Source: Clostridia bacterium | Lineage (GTDB): Bacteria; Bacillota; Clostridia; Oscillospirales; CAG-272 | DNA length: 64,000 nt | Reading direction: 5' to 3' | NCBI GenBank assembly: GCA_017631085.1 | Contig: JAGBTY010000053.1 | Location: forward strand, 20,517-84,516 | Part shown: positions 35,701 to 46,037 of the stretch, in pieces | How positions within the stretch are numbered: the stretch's first letter is position 1 | Layout: the number at the start of each line of letters is the position of its first letter | Position numbers and translations under genes: made by a program | Notes under the pieces: generated by a model | The model's database searches: none | Told to the model about the DNA's origin: nothing | What the model saw: only the letters and a program-made list of their open reading frames with translations

Positions 35701-38700
35701 ATGAAAACCAACAAAACGGTCATAAGAGCTGTATACGATAACTCCCTTAAAAAAATGGGACAAACAAAACACTTTGACGGAGATATTGAGGCTTCCGTCT
35801 ATGCCTCGTGGAATGCAAAAAAATTATCACTTACGATTATTTCCGACGAGGCAAAGGAATATACAATTGAACTTGACGGATACGAAAAGACTCTTGCATC
35901 AAAGGGCAATGCTACCGCTATAGTGATCGACACAGAGGATACAGCCATTAACTTCAGAGACGGCGGTCAGGTATTTCCTATCGCCATTACTGCCTCTTCA
36001 GATAAGGCAAGTGCCTCTCTTTCGGGCGTTTTTGTGCTTTGCGATGAGGATATCATATTTTCTCTTGACAAGAAAAACACACGCGCGCTTTTGGGTAATA
36101 TTCAGCGCCGTGCAGTTATAAATCCCGAAATGGACCCCGAAATTACAGATTTCGGGGTTGCAGAGATATCTGACGGATTTCAGATATTCGACCGTTTCAA
36201 TGAAAATTCTCCCAATTTTCCTCATACTGTTATTGATATTGAATCTTCGGATATTGAGGGATTTGACGGTTTTGATATAAACGGAAAAGATATGAGCATC
36301 AATATGACCGTTTGCGTCGATTCCTTTCCTTCTATGGACTACATGGCTGTCAGAGGCACTGAAAGCGCCTATGGTCTTTCATTTATTCTCTGCGGTAAAA
36401 ACGGCGAAAGAGCTCCCTTTTTCGGATTTCAAAGAAACAATTCAGGAATGTATATGTATGTCAATGGCGGAAATCCGCAGCTGACTCAACTTTCCGACCA
36501 AATAGACTTTTCCGTTCCATTCGACCTCCGCGTAGTCATCAAAGCGACCAATAAAGCAATAATTATGATCAACGGAAAAACAGTCATGAAAACGACAGTT
36601 CCTACCATAAAGCGTGAATCTTTTGGAAGCCGTTCCCTTCACGTCCGTTGGTCGCGTTCGCGATATGCGCCGCAGAGTCATGCAGATGACCTTGACGTAA
36701 AGATAACCGATCTTTGCGTATGCGAAGACAATACAGTTTCTGTAGCTGACTCTTTTGACGTAATGAAAGAGCTGTTCAACTCGGGACTTCAAAAAATAGG
36801 AAACGGTATATATTTTGCTCCATCCGAGTTTATCGCGCCCAACAAGCTAATAAATGAAAAATACGGACTTGAGCTTCCACTCTTTTATAGTAGCTCCTCT
36901 AATGCTCTTATTTCCGTTTCTAAAGGAAAAGGATCGTTCACAAACCCTATTGAAAAAACAGAATTTGTTTCTCTTTCTTTGATCTGTGATAGCTTTAAAG
37001 AAAATATAAACTTTATAGTTCCCAAAAAGGACACCGCTCCAAAAACGACCTTTGCAATAACAGGTGATCTTGATCCGTTTGTAAACAAAGACGAGCGCAT
37101 CGACGGAGTTTTCAACCTCTCGGATAATTTCGCAAGTGTCGTCAAGGACATGGGTGAAAAAACCAAGATATGCGGTGTAACTCTTAAGACCGCCACCGCT
37201 GACGTAGGACTTGTTAATAAAAATCACCTTTCCGTATTTGTAAGCGAAGACGGAGAAAGCTACGAATACGTAAGAGAATACTCTCTTCTCACAAAGGGTA
37301 ATACAGCATATATCTACAACCTTGACATAGATGCGAGATACGTAAAGATACACTCGACAACCAACGGACTTTCGGATACAGGTTGCTTTATTGGTTGCTC
37401 CGAGGAAATGATAGACGTAATTACAGCAAATGATCCCCTTCTCTCCGAAGGTGAGTTTACCAACAAAACGATCTATTCGTTAGAAAACGATGAAGAAAAG
37501 GAAGTATATGACAAAATAATAAAGCTATCCTTCGACGAAATGAGAATATGCGCATGTGACCTCAAACAAGACAAGAGTGACATTCGATTCTTCGCAGACG
37601 GAAAATGGCTTCCCCACTACTTCGACGGTGAGAAATTTTACGTAAGAGTTTTTAGACTCGCTCCAAAATCGACTACAAATATAGAAATCTTCTACGGCAA
37701 TGAAAAAGCCGAGTCTGTATCTGACGGAAATGAGACCTTCGAAATAAAATACGGACTCAAGCATGCAAGACGAAACCATGAAGCAGGCTGGTTCAACTCT
37801 GTTGCAACCATGCCAAACGGAGATATCCTCCGAATAGTAGACCTTCCTTCAGGAGAGGGCAAGAGATCTCTTGCAATGTACCGTTCAAAGAACGGAGGCC
37901 TTTCATGGAGCAACTACGAGATCATTCCCGGAACGGATATGATAAGACAGGGCGGAGGCTTCCTCGTTGATAAAAAGAACGGAAAAGTATTTTATTTCGC
38001 ATATCATTTCAACGAAAATGTACCGAGATCGGAAAAAAGATGTAAATACAAGATCTTTGTTTCCGAGGACAACGGTTATACGTGGTCGGGCCCCATGGAA
38101 CCTATTGGAAACGTTCGTCCCGTTCCCGACTGGTCACTCTCCTATTCCGACGGTATAACTCTCTCCTGCGAGGACGGAGACGGTCCCAACGTGGACTATG
38201 TATTTACAACAGGCGCATGTCTTGATATTATGACATCTGCCTACTCCTCATCCGCCATCTACTCGAAGGACGGCGGTAAGACCTGGATATTCAGTGATTC
38301 CAGAGTAAACTACGAACCCGAAGACACGTCTTCTCGAATCGCCTTTGAGGGCGGATGCTCCGAAGAGACCGTTTGGGAAAAAGAAGACGGAACTCTCATA
38401 ATGTATTCCCGTTGCCAGATAGACGAGATAGTTCATTTTGCAGTCTCCTATTCCTATGACCACGGAATTACTTGGGGCAACGTAAGACTTTCGGACATAT
38501 ACACCTGCAACACCCAACCTATCATATCACCTCTTGACAAAACCCCCGTTTTTCTTTGGGGCGGTAACAATTCGCTTGGTGGAAGGACCTACCTCAGATA
38601 TCCTCTTAACATGGCGGTTTCAACAGACGATGCAGAAAGCTTCCACGACCTTATCGACGCAAGTCTTCAAACCTGTGTCGCAACAGTAAATACAAGCATC

Positions 38701-39351
38701 GGAGCTTTGCTCCACACGAATCCCGACCTTACGTTCGGTAGCTACCGCGGAGAAGATATGGCATATATCGTGTCAACGAGACACCAGATGTATATACTTG
38801 ATCCCAAAAACTATCTTTCAAAAACTCGTGGAGCTTTTGACTCATTTGAATCCGGGGCAAGTGCTGAGGGATGGCTTGATACCATGTTTGACACTATTCC
38901 AACCGCAGAGATAGGTGCCACCGACGGCAAAAAAGCCATGCTTTTGAACTCCGGAAAAACGGTCACGAGACCTCTCCACTATATCGAAAAGGGAGAGATC
39001 GGATTTGATCTGTATACGTCGAATATAGGAGATGGATTTACCATTGATCTTCAGACTGCATTTAATGACAAGCCAAGTTCGATATCCACACCGATAAGCC
39101 TTAAGGTAGATAACGAAGGCAATATTTCGATCTTTGGAAGGTCGCTCGAAGAAAAGATCTCTCATGGTATGAATAAAATTAACATTTTCTTTAATGGAAG
39201 AGAAAAAACTGCATCGCTCACTCTTAACGGCAAAATGTTGCCCTTGGATTTTGTAAGTAATGATGCTTATATAAGCTACGTAACCGTTTTCCTCGGAAAA
39301 GACGCGAAGCTTTCTATGGATACCTTCTTTGCCATACGTGAAGACATTTAA
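35701..39351 (+). CDS. Large sialidase-like Asp-box protein with DUF2341, leaderless
   Basis: 1216 aa, with no signal peptide. In order: a short CBM9-like start (VIRAVYDNSL...ASWNAKKLSLTI), a lectin-like beta-sandwich (about 150-345), an F5/8-type galactose-binding-like region (about 450-580), a DUF2341 domain (about 595-690, DKSDIRFFADGKWLPHYF), and an Asp-box beta-propeller (about 700-1040). Asp-box-type repeats include YRSKNGGLSW, VSEDNGYTW, YSKDGGKTW and YSYDHGITW. A C-terminal lectin-like domain closes the protein. GCSEETVWEKEDGTL followed by Arg resembles the catalytic-Glu region of GH33 sialidases, but the Arg triad cannot be confirmed by eye. AAGGAG precedes the ATG. It is paralogous to the proteins at 41945 and 51764. 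The substrate is unknown. Confidence 0.75.
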   Translation: MKTNKTVIRAVYDNSLKKMGQTKHFDGDIEASVYASWNAKKLSLTIISDEAKEYTIELDGYEKTLASKGNATAIVIDTEDTAINFRDGGQVFPIAITASSDKASASLSGVFVLCDEDIIFSLDKKNTRALLGNIQRRAVINPEMDPEITDFGVAEISDGFQIFDRFNENSPNFPHTVIDIESSDIEGFDGFDINGKDMSINMTVCVDSFPSMDYMAVRGTESAYGLSFILCGKNGERAPFFGFQRNNSGMYMYVNGGNPQLTQLSDQIDFSVPFDLRVVIKATNKAIIMINGKTVMKTTVPTIKRESFGSRSLHVRWSRSRYAPQSHADDLDVKITDLCVCEDNTVSVADSFDVMKELFNSGLQKIGNGIYFAPSEFIAPNKLINEKYGLELPLFYSSSSNALISVSKGKGSFTNPIEKTEFVSLSLICDSFKENINFIVPKKDTAPKTTFAITGDLDPFVNKDERIDGVFNLSDNFASVVKDMGEKTKICGVTLKTATADVGLVNKNHLSVFVSEDGESYEYVREYSLLTKGNTAYIYNLDIDARYVKIHSTTNGLSDTGCFIGCSEEMIDVITANDPLLSEGEFTNKTIYSLENDEEKEVYDKIIKLSFDEMRICACDLKQDKSDIRFFADGKWLPHYFDGEKFYVRVFRLAPKSTTNIEIFYGNEKAESVSDGNETFEIKYGLKHARRNHEAGWFNSVATMPNGDILRIVDLPSGEGKRSLAMYRSKNGGLSWSNYEIIPGTDMIRQGGGFLVDKKNGKVFYFAYHFNENVPRSEKRCKYKIFVSEDNGYTWSGPMEPIGNVRPVPDWSLSYSDGITLSCEDGDGPNVDYVFTTGACLDIMTSAYSSSAIYSKDGGKTWIFSDSRVNYEPEDTSSRIAFEGGCSEETVWEKEDGTLIMYSRCQIDEIVHFAVSYSYDHGITWGNVRLSDIYTCNTQPIISPLDKTPVFLWGGNNSLGGRTYLRYPLNMAVSTDDAESFHDLIDASLQTCVATVNTSIGALLHTNPDLTFGSYRGEDMAYIVSTRHQMYILDPKNYLSKTRGAFDSFESGASAEGWLDTMFDTIPTAEIGATDGKKAMLLNSGKTVTRPLHYIEKGEIGFDLYTSNIGDGFTIDLQTAFNDKPSSISTPISLKVDNEGNISIFGRSLEEKISHGMNKINIFFNGREKTASLTLNGKMLPLDFVSNDAYISYVTVFLGKDAKLSMDTFFAIREDI

Positions 39352-39368
39352 AACCTTTTCTCAGCACA

Positions 39369-39399
39369 ATGGCTGTCTCTAAAAGACAGAGACAGCCAT
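39369..39399 (+). terminator. Rho-independent terminator
   Basis: The 11-bp stem ATGGCTGTCTC/GAGACAGCCAT downstream of the sialidase-like gene, followed by a short T-rich run. Confidence 0.8.
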
Positions 39400-39458
39400 G
39401 ATTTTCTTAATAAACATTATAAATTTTGTAACTTTTTATGCAAAAGAGCACTCCAAGA

Positions 39459-39487
39459 TTGACTAAACGGAATTTTTTTGTTATTAT
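39459..39487 (+). promoter_or_regulatory. Promoter of the flavin reductase-proA-yfcE operon
   Basis: TTGACT (39459-39464), 17-bp spacer, TATTAT (39482-39487), with a start near 39494. Confidence 0.65.
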
Positions 39488-39526
39488 ATTATTATAATGG
39501 TAGAAAAATACTATAGGAGTTTCTTT

Positions 39527-40039
39527 ATGAAAAAATTTATAGAAATACCCGTGTCGATGCTTGGTAATGCTCAGGAAATGATCGGAAAAGATATGATGCT
39601 CATTTCGGTCGCCGACGGCGAGAAGCTTAACCTTATGACTGCCAGCTGGGGTTGTATGGGAGTGCTTTGGAACAAGAACGTGGCGGTCTGCTTTGTAAGA
39701 GAATCAAGATACACATACGAGCTTTTAAAAAACCAAGACAGATTTACCCTTGCTTTCTTCGGCGGAGAAAGAAGAGACGTACTCTCTCATTGCGGACGTG
39801 TAAGCGGAAGAGATAACGATAAGGTGGAACAGCTAGGACTCACCTCTTTAGAAATAGACGGAGTATACGCAGTCTCCGAAGCCAAAACAATTATCGTATG
39901 CAAAAAGATCTATTCAGATATGATCGATCCTGACGGATTTGTTGATAAAGAAATATACGAAAAAGCATACGGAAAAGGAGACCTTCACCGCGCTTACGTT
40001 TGTGAAATAGAAAAAATATACAGGAGAAACGAGGAATAA
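39527..40039 (+). CDS. Flavin reductase-like (FMN-binding split barrel) protein
   Basis: About 170 aa of the flavin reductase-like FMN-binding family. NLMTASWGCMGVLWNKNVAVCFVRESRYTYELL is the typical core (split: a TASWG flavin-phosphate loop, then a hydrophobic strand and an R/Y-rich helix), followed by FGGERRDVLSHCG. Members reduce flavins or use bound FMN for small oxidoreductions. The ATG at 39527 follows AGGAG by 8 nt. It is 4 bp ahead of proA, whose ribosome site overlaps its last codons, so the two are translationally coupled; a functional link to proline synthesis is not known. Confidence 0.8.
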   Translation: MKKFIEIPVSMLGNAQEMIGKDMMLISVADGEKLNLMTASWGCMGVLWNKNVAVCFVRESRYTYELLKNQDRFTLAFFGGERRDVLSHCGRVSGRDNDKVEQLGLTSLEIDGVYAVSEAKTIIVCKKIYSDMIDPDGFVDKEIYEKAYGKGDLHRAYVCEIEKIYRRNEE

Positions 40040-40043
40040 AACA

Positions 40044-41291
40044 ATGTCTATAAGAGAAGAAGTCGAGCTATTGTGTATAAACGCAAAAAATGCGTCGTTA
40101 AAGCTCGGACTTTTAAGCACCGAAAAGAAAAATGAAATTCTTTTGAAGATAGCCGAACATCTGAAAAAAGACGAGGATAGTATTCTTGAAGCAAATAAGC
40201 TTGATCTATCATCGGCAGAGGAGGCTGGGGTTGCAAAAGCAATGCTTGACAGACTAACACTTACAAGCTCAAGACTTGACGGTATACGCGATTCACTCGT
40301 CAGTCTCGTCTCACTCGAGGACCCTGTAGGCAAATACCAGGAATGGACCGCTGCTTCCGGAATACAAATACGCAAAGCAAAAGTACCGCTTGGTGTGGTC
40401 GCTATGATATATGAAGCTCGTCCCAACGTAACCGTAGACTCTGCGGCACTTTGCCTGAAAACAGGCAACGCAGTAGTTCTCAGAGGCGGTCGAGAAGCAA
40501 TAAACACAAATATTGCTCTCGTTCGTTCAATGAAAGATGCACTGGACTGTTGCGGAATAGATCCACATTCTGTAGAGCTTGTAGAAAACACCGACAGAGA
40601 AAGCTCTATGGCTCTTATGACAATGAGAGGTCTTGTTGACGTCCTCATTCCCAGAGGCGGAAAAGGTCTTATAAAAAGTACCCTTGAAAATTCCACCGTT
40701 CCCGTTATCGAAACAGGAGCTGGAAACTGTCATATCTATATTGATGAAAGTGCCGACATAGAAAAGGCAATAAATATAACCGTGAATGCAAAGTGCTCTC
40801 GCCCCTCAGTATGCAACGCCGCCGAAACCTTGCTCGTTCATGCGGCAATTGCAGCGTCATTTTTACCCGCACTCTCTGAAAAACTGAACGGAAAGGTGGA
40901 ACTCAGAGGTTGTCCCAGAACAAGAGTCCTCATACCATCCTCAACCGATGCAACAGAAGAGGATTACTACACAGAATATAATGACTATATTCTCGCAATA
41001 AAGGTAGTTGACGACTTAAGCTCTGCTATCGACCATATAAACAAACACAGCACCGCACACAGTGAGGCAATAGTTACCGAGGACGATTCTTGCGCCGAGC
41101 GTTTTCTCAAGGAGGTAGATTCAGCGGCAGTCTACGTTAACGCCTCAACAAGATTTACCGACGGAGGTGAATTTGGTTTTGGCGCGGAGATCGGAATATC
41201 TACCCAAAAGCTTCACGTAAGAGGTCCTATGGGACTTTTTGCTCTGACCACAGAAAAATATATGATAAGAGGAAATGGAAACTTAAGATAA
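40044..41291 (+). CDS. proA: Gamma-glutamyl phosphate reductase
   Basis: A 415-aa enzyme of the aldehyde dehydrogenase fold, reducing glutamyl-5-phosphate to the semialdehyde in proline synthesis. Recognisable are VAMIYEARPNVTVDSA, LIPRGGKGLI, the active-site Cys in CSRPSVCNAAETLL near residue 256, and FGFGAEIGISTQKLHVRGPMG at the end. The length is standard. proB (glutamate 5-kinase), usually its neighbour, is not in the window. A YfcE-like gene follows 24 bp later. Confidence 0.94.
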   Translation: MSIREEVELLCINAKNASLKLGLLSTEKKNEILLKIAEHLKKDEDSILEANKLDLSSAEEAGVAKAMLDRLTLTSSRLDGIRDSLVSLVSLEDPVGKYQEWTAASGIQIRKAKVPLGVVAMIYEARPNVTVDSAALCLKTGNAVVLRGGREAINTNIALVRSMKDALDCCGIDPHSVELVENTDRESSMALMTMRGLVDVLIPRGGKGLIKSTLENSTVPVIETGAGNCHIYIDESADIEKAINITVNAKCSRPSVCNAAETLLVHAAIAASFLPALSEKLNGKVELRGCPRTRVLIPSSTDATEEDYYTEYNDYILAIKVVDDLSSAIDHINKHSTAHSEAIVTEDDSCAERFLKEVDSAAVYVNASTRFTDGGEFGFGAEIGISTQKLHVRGPMGLFALTTEKYMIRGNGNLR

Positions 41292-41315
41292 TGAACATGA
41301 AAGGAAATAAAAAGC

Positions 41316-41861
41316 ATGAAGATAATGGCTGCCTCCGATATACACGGTGACTACGATTCAGCAAAAGCAATAATAGATGCATACAAAACCTCGGGTGCGG
41401 ACAGACTTATTCTCCTTGGCGACCTACTTTACCACGGTCCAAGGAACGACCTTCCCCCCACATATGCTCCGAAAAAGGTAATTGAGCTTTTAAATTCCGT
41501 GAAGGACGAGCTTCTTTGTGTAAGGGGAAATTGCGATACCGAAGTAGACGCAATGGTACTTGAATTTCCCATTCTTGCGGATTATGCATGGATCTGCATC
41601 GGAAATGCACGAATATTTGCCACCCACGGGCACAAGTTTAATACACAAACGCCTCCTCCGCTAAAAAAAGGTGACATGCTTCTTCACGGTCATACACACG
41701 TAAGCTGTGCAATTCCCTTCGGAAACGAAAATCTATATATAAATCCCGGGTCTGCTTCCATTCCAAAGGAGAACACACCAAGAGGATATATTATCATTGA
41801 CGAAAACGAAGTATCCTTTAAAACTCTCGACGGATCAGAATACAAAAATATTAGCCTATAA
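41316..41861 (+). CDS. YfcE-like metallophosphodiesterase
   Basis: A 181-aa calcineurin-type phosphoesterase. All metal motifs are present: ASDIHGD (7-13), LGDLLYHGPRN, GNCDTEVD, THGH and GHTH. YfcE/MJ0936-type enzymes hydrolyse phosphodiesters in the cytoplasm with Mn or Ni; the natural substrate is unknown. It is the third gene of the flavin reductase-proA operon. Confidence 0.9.
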   Translation: MKIMAASDIHGDYDSAKAIIDAYKTSGADRLILLGDLLYHGPRNDLPPTYAPKKVIELLNSVKDELLCVRGNCDTEVDAMVLEFPILADYAWICIGNARIFATHGHKFNTQTPPPLKKGDMLLHGHTHVSCAIPFGNENLYINPGSASIPKENTPRGYIIIDENEVSFKTLDGSEYKNISL

Positions 41862-41944
41862 ATCACAAAATAAACTTTTTTACGCATTAATGATACCGAC
41901 ATCTATTACGTATAATAAAAGAACTATCTTATAAGGAGAATGTT

Positions 41945-44900
41945 ATGAAAAAAAGATGTATACTTTCAATAATTTCGTTATTGCTCACTTTGGTACTTCT
42001 TCTGGCGCAGGTAACGTTGCTCATATCCTGTATCAATGAAAATGAAAACACAGACTCTGGAAACGGTAATGACGCAACAGATGATAATCCAGGCAACAAT
42101 GATGCCTCTGACACCTCCGATAACTCCGATAACTCCGGTAACTCCGGAAATGAGAACGGAGAAAACAAACCAAATGATAACGAAAATGTTACACCTGGGG
42201 ACGAATCAGTTCTTAAAAAAACAACCCCTTTATATGCAGAAAATGTGTCTGACTTCGAAACCTACGATACACAGGGAAAACCCGTATTCAACGCAAACTT
42301 CTGCAAGGATTTCGAAAAAATAAACATTCCACCCGCAGAATACGCTCTCAAAAAGACGGTTGGCGATGCACCAAACTCAATAGTAAGCTTTATATGGAAT
42401 TCCAAATCTATAAGATATACGCTTAATACAGATAAAGCAGACAGTATTTCCGTAAACATCGGCAAATATGAAGAGGTATTCGGAACAGATGCGCTTGAGA
42501 ACGGAACTACTCTTACCCGCACCGTATCTCTCGATACTATCGGCGTATCCATTCAGGATATAGGTCAGCTTATCGAAACAAAGATAACAGTTAAGAGCGG
42601 AGACCTTGTATCTGAATCCGACGGATATATTCAAATATCCGACTATAAGATAAGCTTCAACACTACAGGTATGGACAAGTCCTATTTCACAAGAGTAAAC
42701 TCCACAGTTAAGAGCTCTGCTGCCGGAATTGATTTTGACAACGGCAAAATAAGACTTTTTGATACATATTCAAACGGGAAAGGTGTTTCTAATACAAAAT
42801 TATCTCTTCAGAAGAAGGATATAATAGACCTTCAAACCGAAAAAAGAAATTTTGTCATTGAGGCTGATCTGACTATCGACGCAATGCCCGTATATTCTCC
42901 TATAATCCTTACAAACAGCAGTGCCGCAGGACTTAACTTCAATGTTTGTCACAGCTCATCCTCTCCTTCTTTCCTCTTTACTCTTGTAAATACCAATAAC
43001 GGTATTGCTGTAATGGTAGTATCCGACGGAGCTTATTATCTTGCAAATACAGGCAAAAAGGTAGGAGATAACTTCCGCTTTGCAGCATCACTTTCAGCAG
43101 CGAACGGCTCTACCATCATTTCAATAGACGGGAAGGTAATTGCAACATTTACAGTATCCAATGCAGCGAGAAAAGACTTTGCTTCAAAGTCTGTAAATAT
43201 CGTATGGATGGCTGACGGAAACGAAAAAAAGAGTAATTCCGATAACATGGACATAACCATCAATTCCGTAATGGTATACTACGACCAGTCAAGGTCTGCT
43301 ACAAACAGTCTTACAACAAATGCTCTTTTTGGCGGAAAAGCGATCTCTCCTGTTGACACTTCACTTTCAATATACCGCGTTATAAATAGCATGAGCTTTG
43401 TAGAAACTGCATTTGGTGAAAGATATGGCCTTGATACTACTATGTATTGGAGCTCCTCGAACGAGAGCATAATCTCCAAGGATGGAACGCTTACTGCACC
43501 CAAAGGCAATGGAAAGATAGTGACCGTAACCTTTTATACTCTTGACGGAAACACCGTTCTCGGAGAAAGAGCATTTAATTTCTTTGTTCCGGGCGAAAAC
43601 GGTACCGTTTTAGTAAAAAACAGCGACACTAATCCGTTTACAGGCGTTGCAAAGGCAACCGATGCTATCTTCACTCTCAACACGCAAATGAACAGCATCG
43701 TATATGACATGGGCAACACTACAGTTATTAACAGAGCTACAATAAAGAGCTTACTTCCCATGGGACTTATAAGTAAAAACTTCGTGGGTCTCTATTACAG
43801 TAACGATAACGAAAATTATACACGTATAGACTCCTTCTCCATGCTCCAGACAGGCAACGACCTTTATTTCTACAACTTCAGCATAGAAGCTCGCTACCTT
43901 AAAGTGCACATGTCTTTCAGCGGTCTTGAAAATACAGGAACTATAGTTAACGCTACTGGAGATCTTCTTGTTGCAGAATACTCCAATGCTCCCCTTCTTT
44001 CAACAGGTACTTTTACAAAGACGGTAGACATACCCCTTAAAAACAATACAAATGAAACAGTTTACGATAAGGTATTCTCACTAACTCTCTCCGATATGGG
44101 TATTTCTGCTTACGACCTTAAACGTGATAAAAGCGATATTCGCTTTATGCACGACGGAGCATACCTTCCCCATTTCCTTGTCGGCTCTACCTTCTACGTA
44201 AGAGTTCTCGAAATGGCTGCAAATGAAAACATTACAGTCAAGGTCATTTACGGAAATAAGAATGCGGAATCAGTATCCGACGGTAACGAAACCTTTGAGA
44301 TCCAGTACGGTGAAAAATATGCCAAAATAAACAATGAGCGTGGTTGGTTCAATACGATCATTACAGCTCCCAACGGAGACGTACTCAGAATCGTCAGCGA
44401 AAGCGGTGGATTTGGAGTATATCGCTCAACCGACGGTGGTCTTACTTGGGGAAGTATGAAAAAAATTGCCAACTCTACTGTTGTTACAGAAAATACTCCC
44501 GGAATTCCCTATGGCAAACCCACCTGCGAGTGCGGAGGCTCTATCGTCGACAAGAAAAACGGAAAGATATTCTTTATCTGTCAGAGGATCGATAAAGAAA
44601 CCTCTCCAAAAATAGGTCTTAACTACATATTCCTTTCCACAGACAACGGTGAGACATGGACTCTTGTAGGCAATCCCACAGGTTCAAGAACCGAAACTAA
44701 TCCAAGCGTTGATAATATAGACGATAAAAGAGGTGCTCCCAATTACGCGCTTTCTTACTCGGACGGTCTTACACTCTCCTGCGCGGACGGAACAGGTCCT
44801 AATGTTGACTATGTATTCACTCTCGGTGAATGTGTAAATCAGGCAACAAGCGCCTTCAACACTACTGCATTCTATTCCAAAGATGGAGGTAAATCTTGGA

Positions 44901-45982
44901 TATTCAGTAATTCCACTATAAACTACGAAAATGGAAGCAGTAATTTCTTCGAGGGCGGATGCTCCGAGGACGCCCTTATTGAACAGGCGAATGGAACTCT
45001 GATATTCTACGCAAGATGTCAGATAGACGGCATTGACCATTTTGTAATGTCCAAATCCACAGACCACGGCGTAACCTGGAAAAAGCCCACTCTCACAAAC
45101 ATCTACACAACTAACACTCAACCGATTGTCGAAAGAATGGGAGACGGTAAACCCGTACTCCTCTGGGGAGGAAATAACGTTCTCGGTGGAAGAAGCTATA
45201 TGAGATTCCCCTTAAATCTTGCATATTCGAACGACGACGGAGAAACATTTGAAGGTATTCAGAACGCGTCCTTTGGAACTGTCATCGAAACATATGACAC
45301 ATTAGAAGGCAGAAGCCTTCATACCAACCCCGACCTTACCTTTGTAACCTATAAAGGAACCGAAATAACCTATATAGTCTCAACAAAGCATCAAATGTAT
45401 ATAATTGGTGTTGACGATTTCCTTTATAAACAAAAGGGCGCGTTCGACTCATTTGAATCGGGTGTTGCCGCAGAAGGCTGGTTTACAGTATCAGGCAGTG
45501 TAGCTTCGACTCCAATTGGCGCTACCGACGGATCTTTAGCTATGGCGATCGGTCAAAACACTACCGCTGTTCGTTCTATTACCTATATGGAAAAAGGAAC
45601 TGTCGAATTCGATTACTATATAGATAGCTTTGGATACGGACAGGTTATAGAGCTTCAAGCAGCATATAACAACAAGGAAGGCGCAACGCCCATCTCAAAG
45701 GTCCGCGCTCCGATTGCATTCCAGATAACCTCTAAAGGCGAGGTAAAATACATAAATGCCAGCGGCGAAGCAATATCTACCGGACTTTACCTTGATATTG
45801 GAAACAACACGATTTCCATAAGCTTTGATGGAAACGCAAGAAGCGCAACCATAACAGTAAATAGAGATACTGCAAACATAGGCTTCTCTGGCAATGATAT
45901 TTATGTATGTTACGTAACGATCTTTACCAAAGACTACGTTAAAGCTTCTCTTGACAGATTTATGGTTATCAAAGACAATTAA
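41945..45982 (+). CDS. Large sialidase-like Asp-box lipoprotein with DUF2341
   Basis: 1345 aa. A signal ends in lipobox LLISC (Cys29), then about 60 residues of Asn/Asp/Ser/Gly-rich low-complexity linker; the protein should be tethered outside the cell. The body repeats the layout of the 35701 protein: lectin-like beta-sandwich, F5/8-like region (about 555-665), DUF2341 (about 690-780, DKSDIRFMHDGAYLPHF), Asp-box propeller (YRSTDGGLTW, LSTDNGETW, YSKDGGKSW, KSTDHGVTW, YSNDDGETF) and a C-terminal lectin-like domain. EGGCSEDALIEQANGTLIF followed by YAR marks the possible catalytic Glu. AAGGAG lies before the ATG; a strong terminator follows. It likely binds or cleaves host or plant glycans. Sialidase activity is a hypothesis. 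Confidence 0.78.
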   Translation: MKKRCILSIISLLLTLVLLLAQVTLLISCINENENTDSGNGNDATDDNPGNNDASDTSDNSDNSGNSGNENGENKPNDNENVTPGDESVLKKTTPLYAENVSDFETYDTQGKPVFNANFCKDFEKINIPPAEYALKKTVGDAPNSIVSFIWNSKSIRYTLNTDKADSISVNIGKYEEVFGTDALENGTTLTRTVSLDTIGVSIQDIGQLIETKITVKSGDLVSESDGYIQISDYKISFNTTGMDKSYFTRVNSTVKSSAAGIDFDNGKIRLFDTYSNGKGVSNTKLSLQKKDIIDLQTEKRNFVIEADLTIDAMPVYSPIILTNSSAAGLNFNVCHSSSSPSFLFTLVNTNNGIAVMVVSDGAYYLANTGKKVGDNFRFAASLSAANGSTIISIDGKVIATFTVSNAARKDFASKSVNIVWMADGNEKKSNSDNMDITINSVMVYYDQSRSATNSLTTNALFGGKAISPVDTSLSIYRVINSMSFVETAFGERYGLDTTMYWSSSNESIISKDGTLTAPKGNGKIVTVTFYTLDGNTVLGERAFNFFVPGENGTVLVKNSDTNPFTGVAKATDAIFTLNTQMNSIVYDMGNTTVINRATIKSLLPMGLISKNFVGLYYSNDNENYTRIDSFSMLQTGNDLYFYNFSIEARYLKVHMSFSGLENTGTIVNATGDLLVAEYSNAPLLSTGTFTKTVDIPLKNNTNETVYDKVFSLTLSDMGISAYDLKRDKSDIRFMHDGAYLPHFLVGSTFYVRVLEMAANENITVKVIYGNKNAESVSDGNETFEIQYGEKYAKINNERGWFNTIITAPNGDVLRIVSESGGFGVYRSTDGGLTWGSMKKIANSTVVTENTPGIPYGKPTCECGGSIVDKKNGKIFFICQRIDKETSPKIGLNYIFLSTDNGETWTLVGNPTGSRTETNPSVDNIDDKRGAPNYALSYSDGLTLSCADGTGPNVDYVFTLGECVNQATSAFNTTAFYSKDGGKSWIFSNSTINYENGSSNFFEGGCSEDALIEQANGTLIFYARCQIDGIDHFVMSKSTDHGVTWKKPTLTNIYTTNTQPIVERMGDGKPVLLWGGNNVLGGRSYMRFPLNLAYSNDDGETFEGIQNASFGTVIETYDTLEGRSLHTNPDLTFVTYKGTEITYIVSTKHQMYIIGVDDFLYKQKGAFDSFESGVAAEGWFTVSGSVASTPIGATDGSLAMAIGQNTTAVRSITYMEKGTVEFDYYIDSFGYGQVIELQAAYNNKEGATPISKVRAPIAFQITSKGEVKYINASGEAISTGLYLDIGNNTISISFDGNARSATITVNRDTANIGFSGNDIYVCYVTIFTKDYVKASLDRFMVIKDN

Positions 45983-45997
45983 GTTCTAACAACAATT

Positions 45998-46023
45998 CAG
46001 GGCGGAGAAAATTCTCCGCCCTG
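45998..46023. terminator. Bidirectional terminator
   Basis: A nearly perfect hairpin CAGGGCGGAGAA/TTCTCCGCCCTG between the convergent lipoprotein and radical SAM genes. Confidence 0.87.
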
Positions 46024-46037
46024 TTTGTATATCGCTT

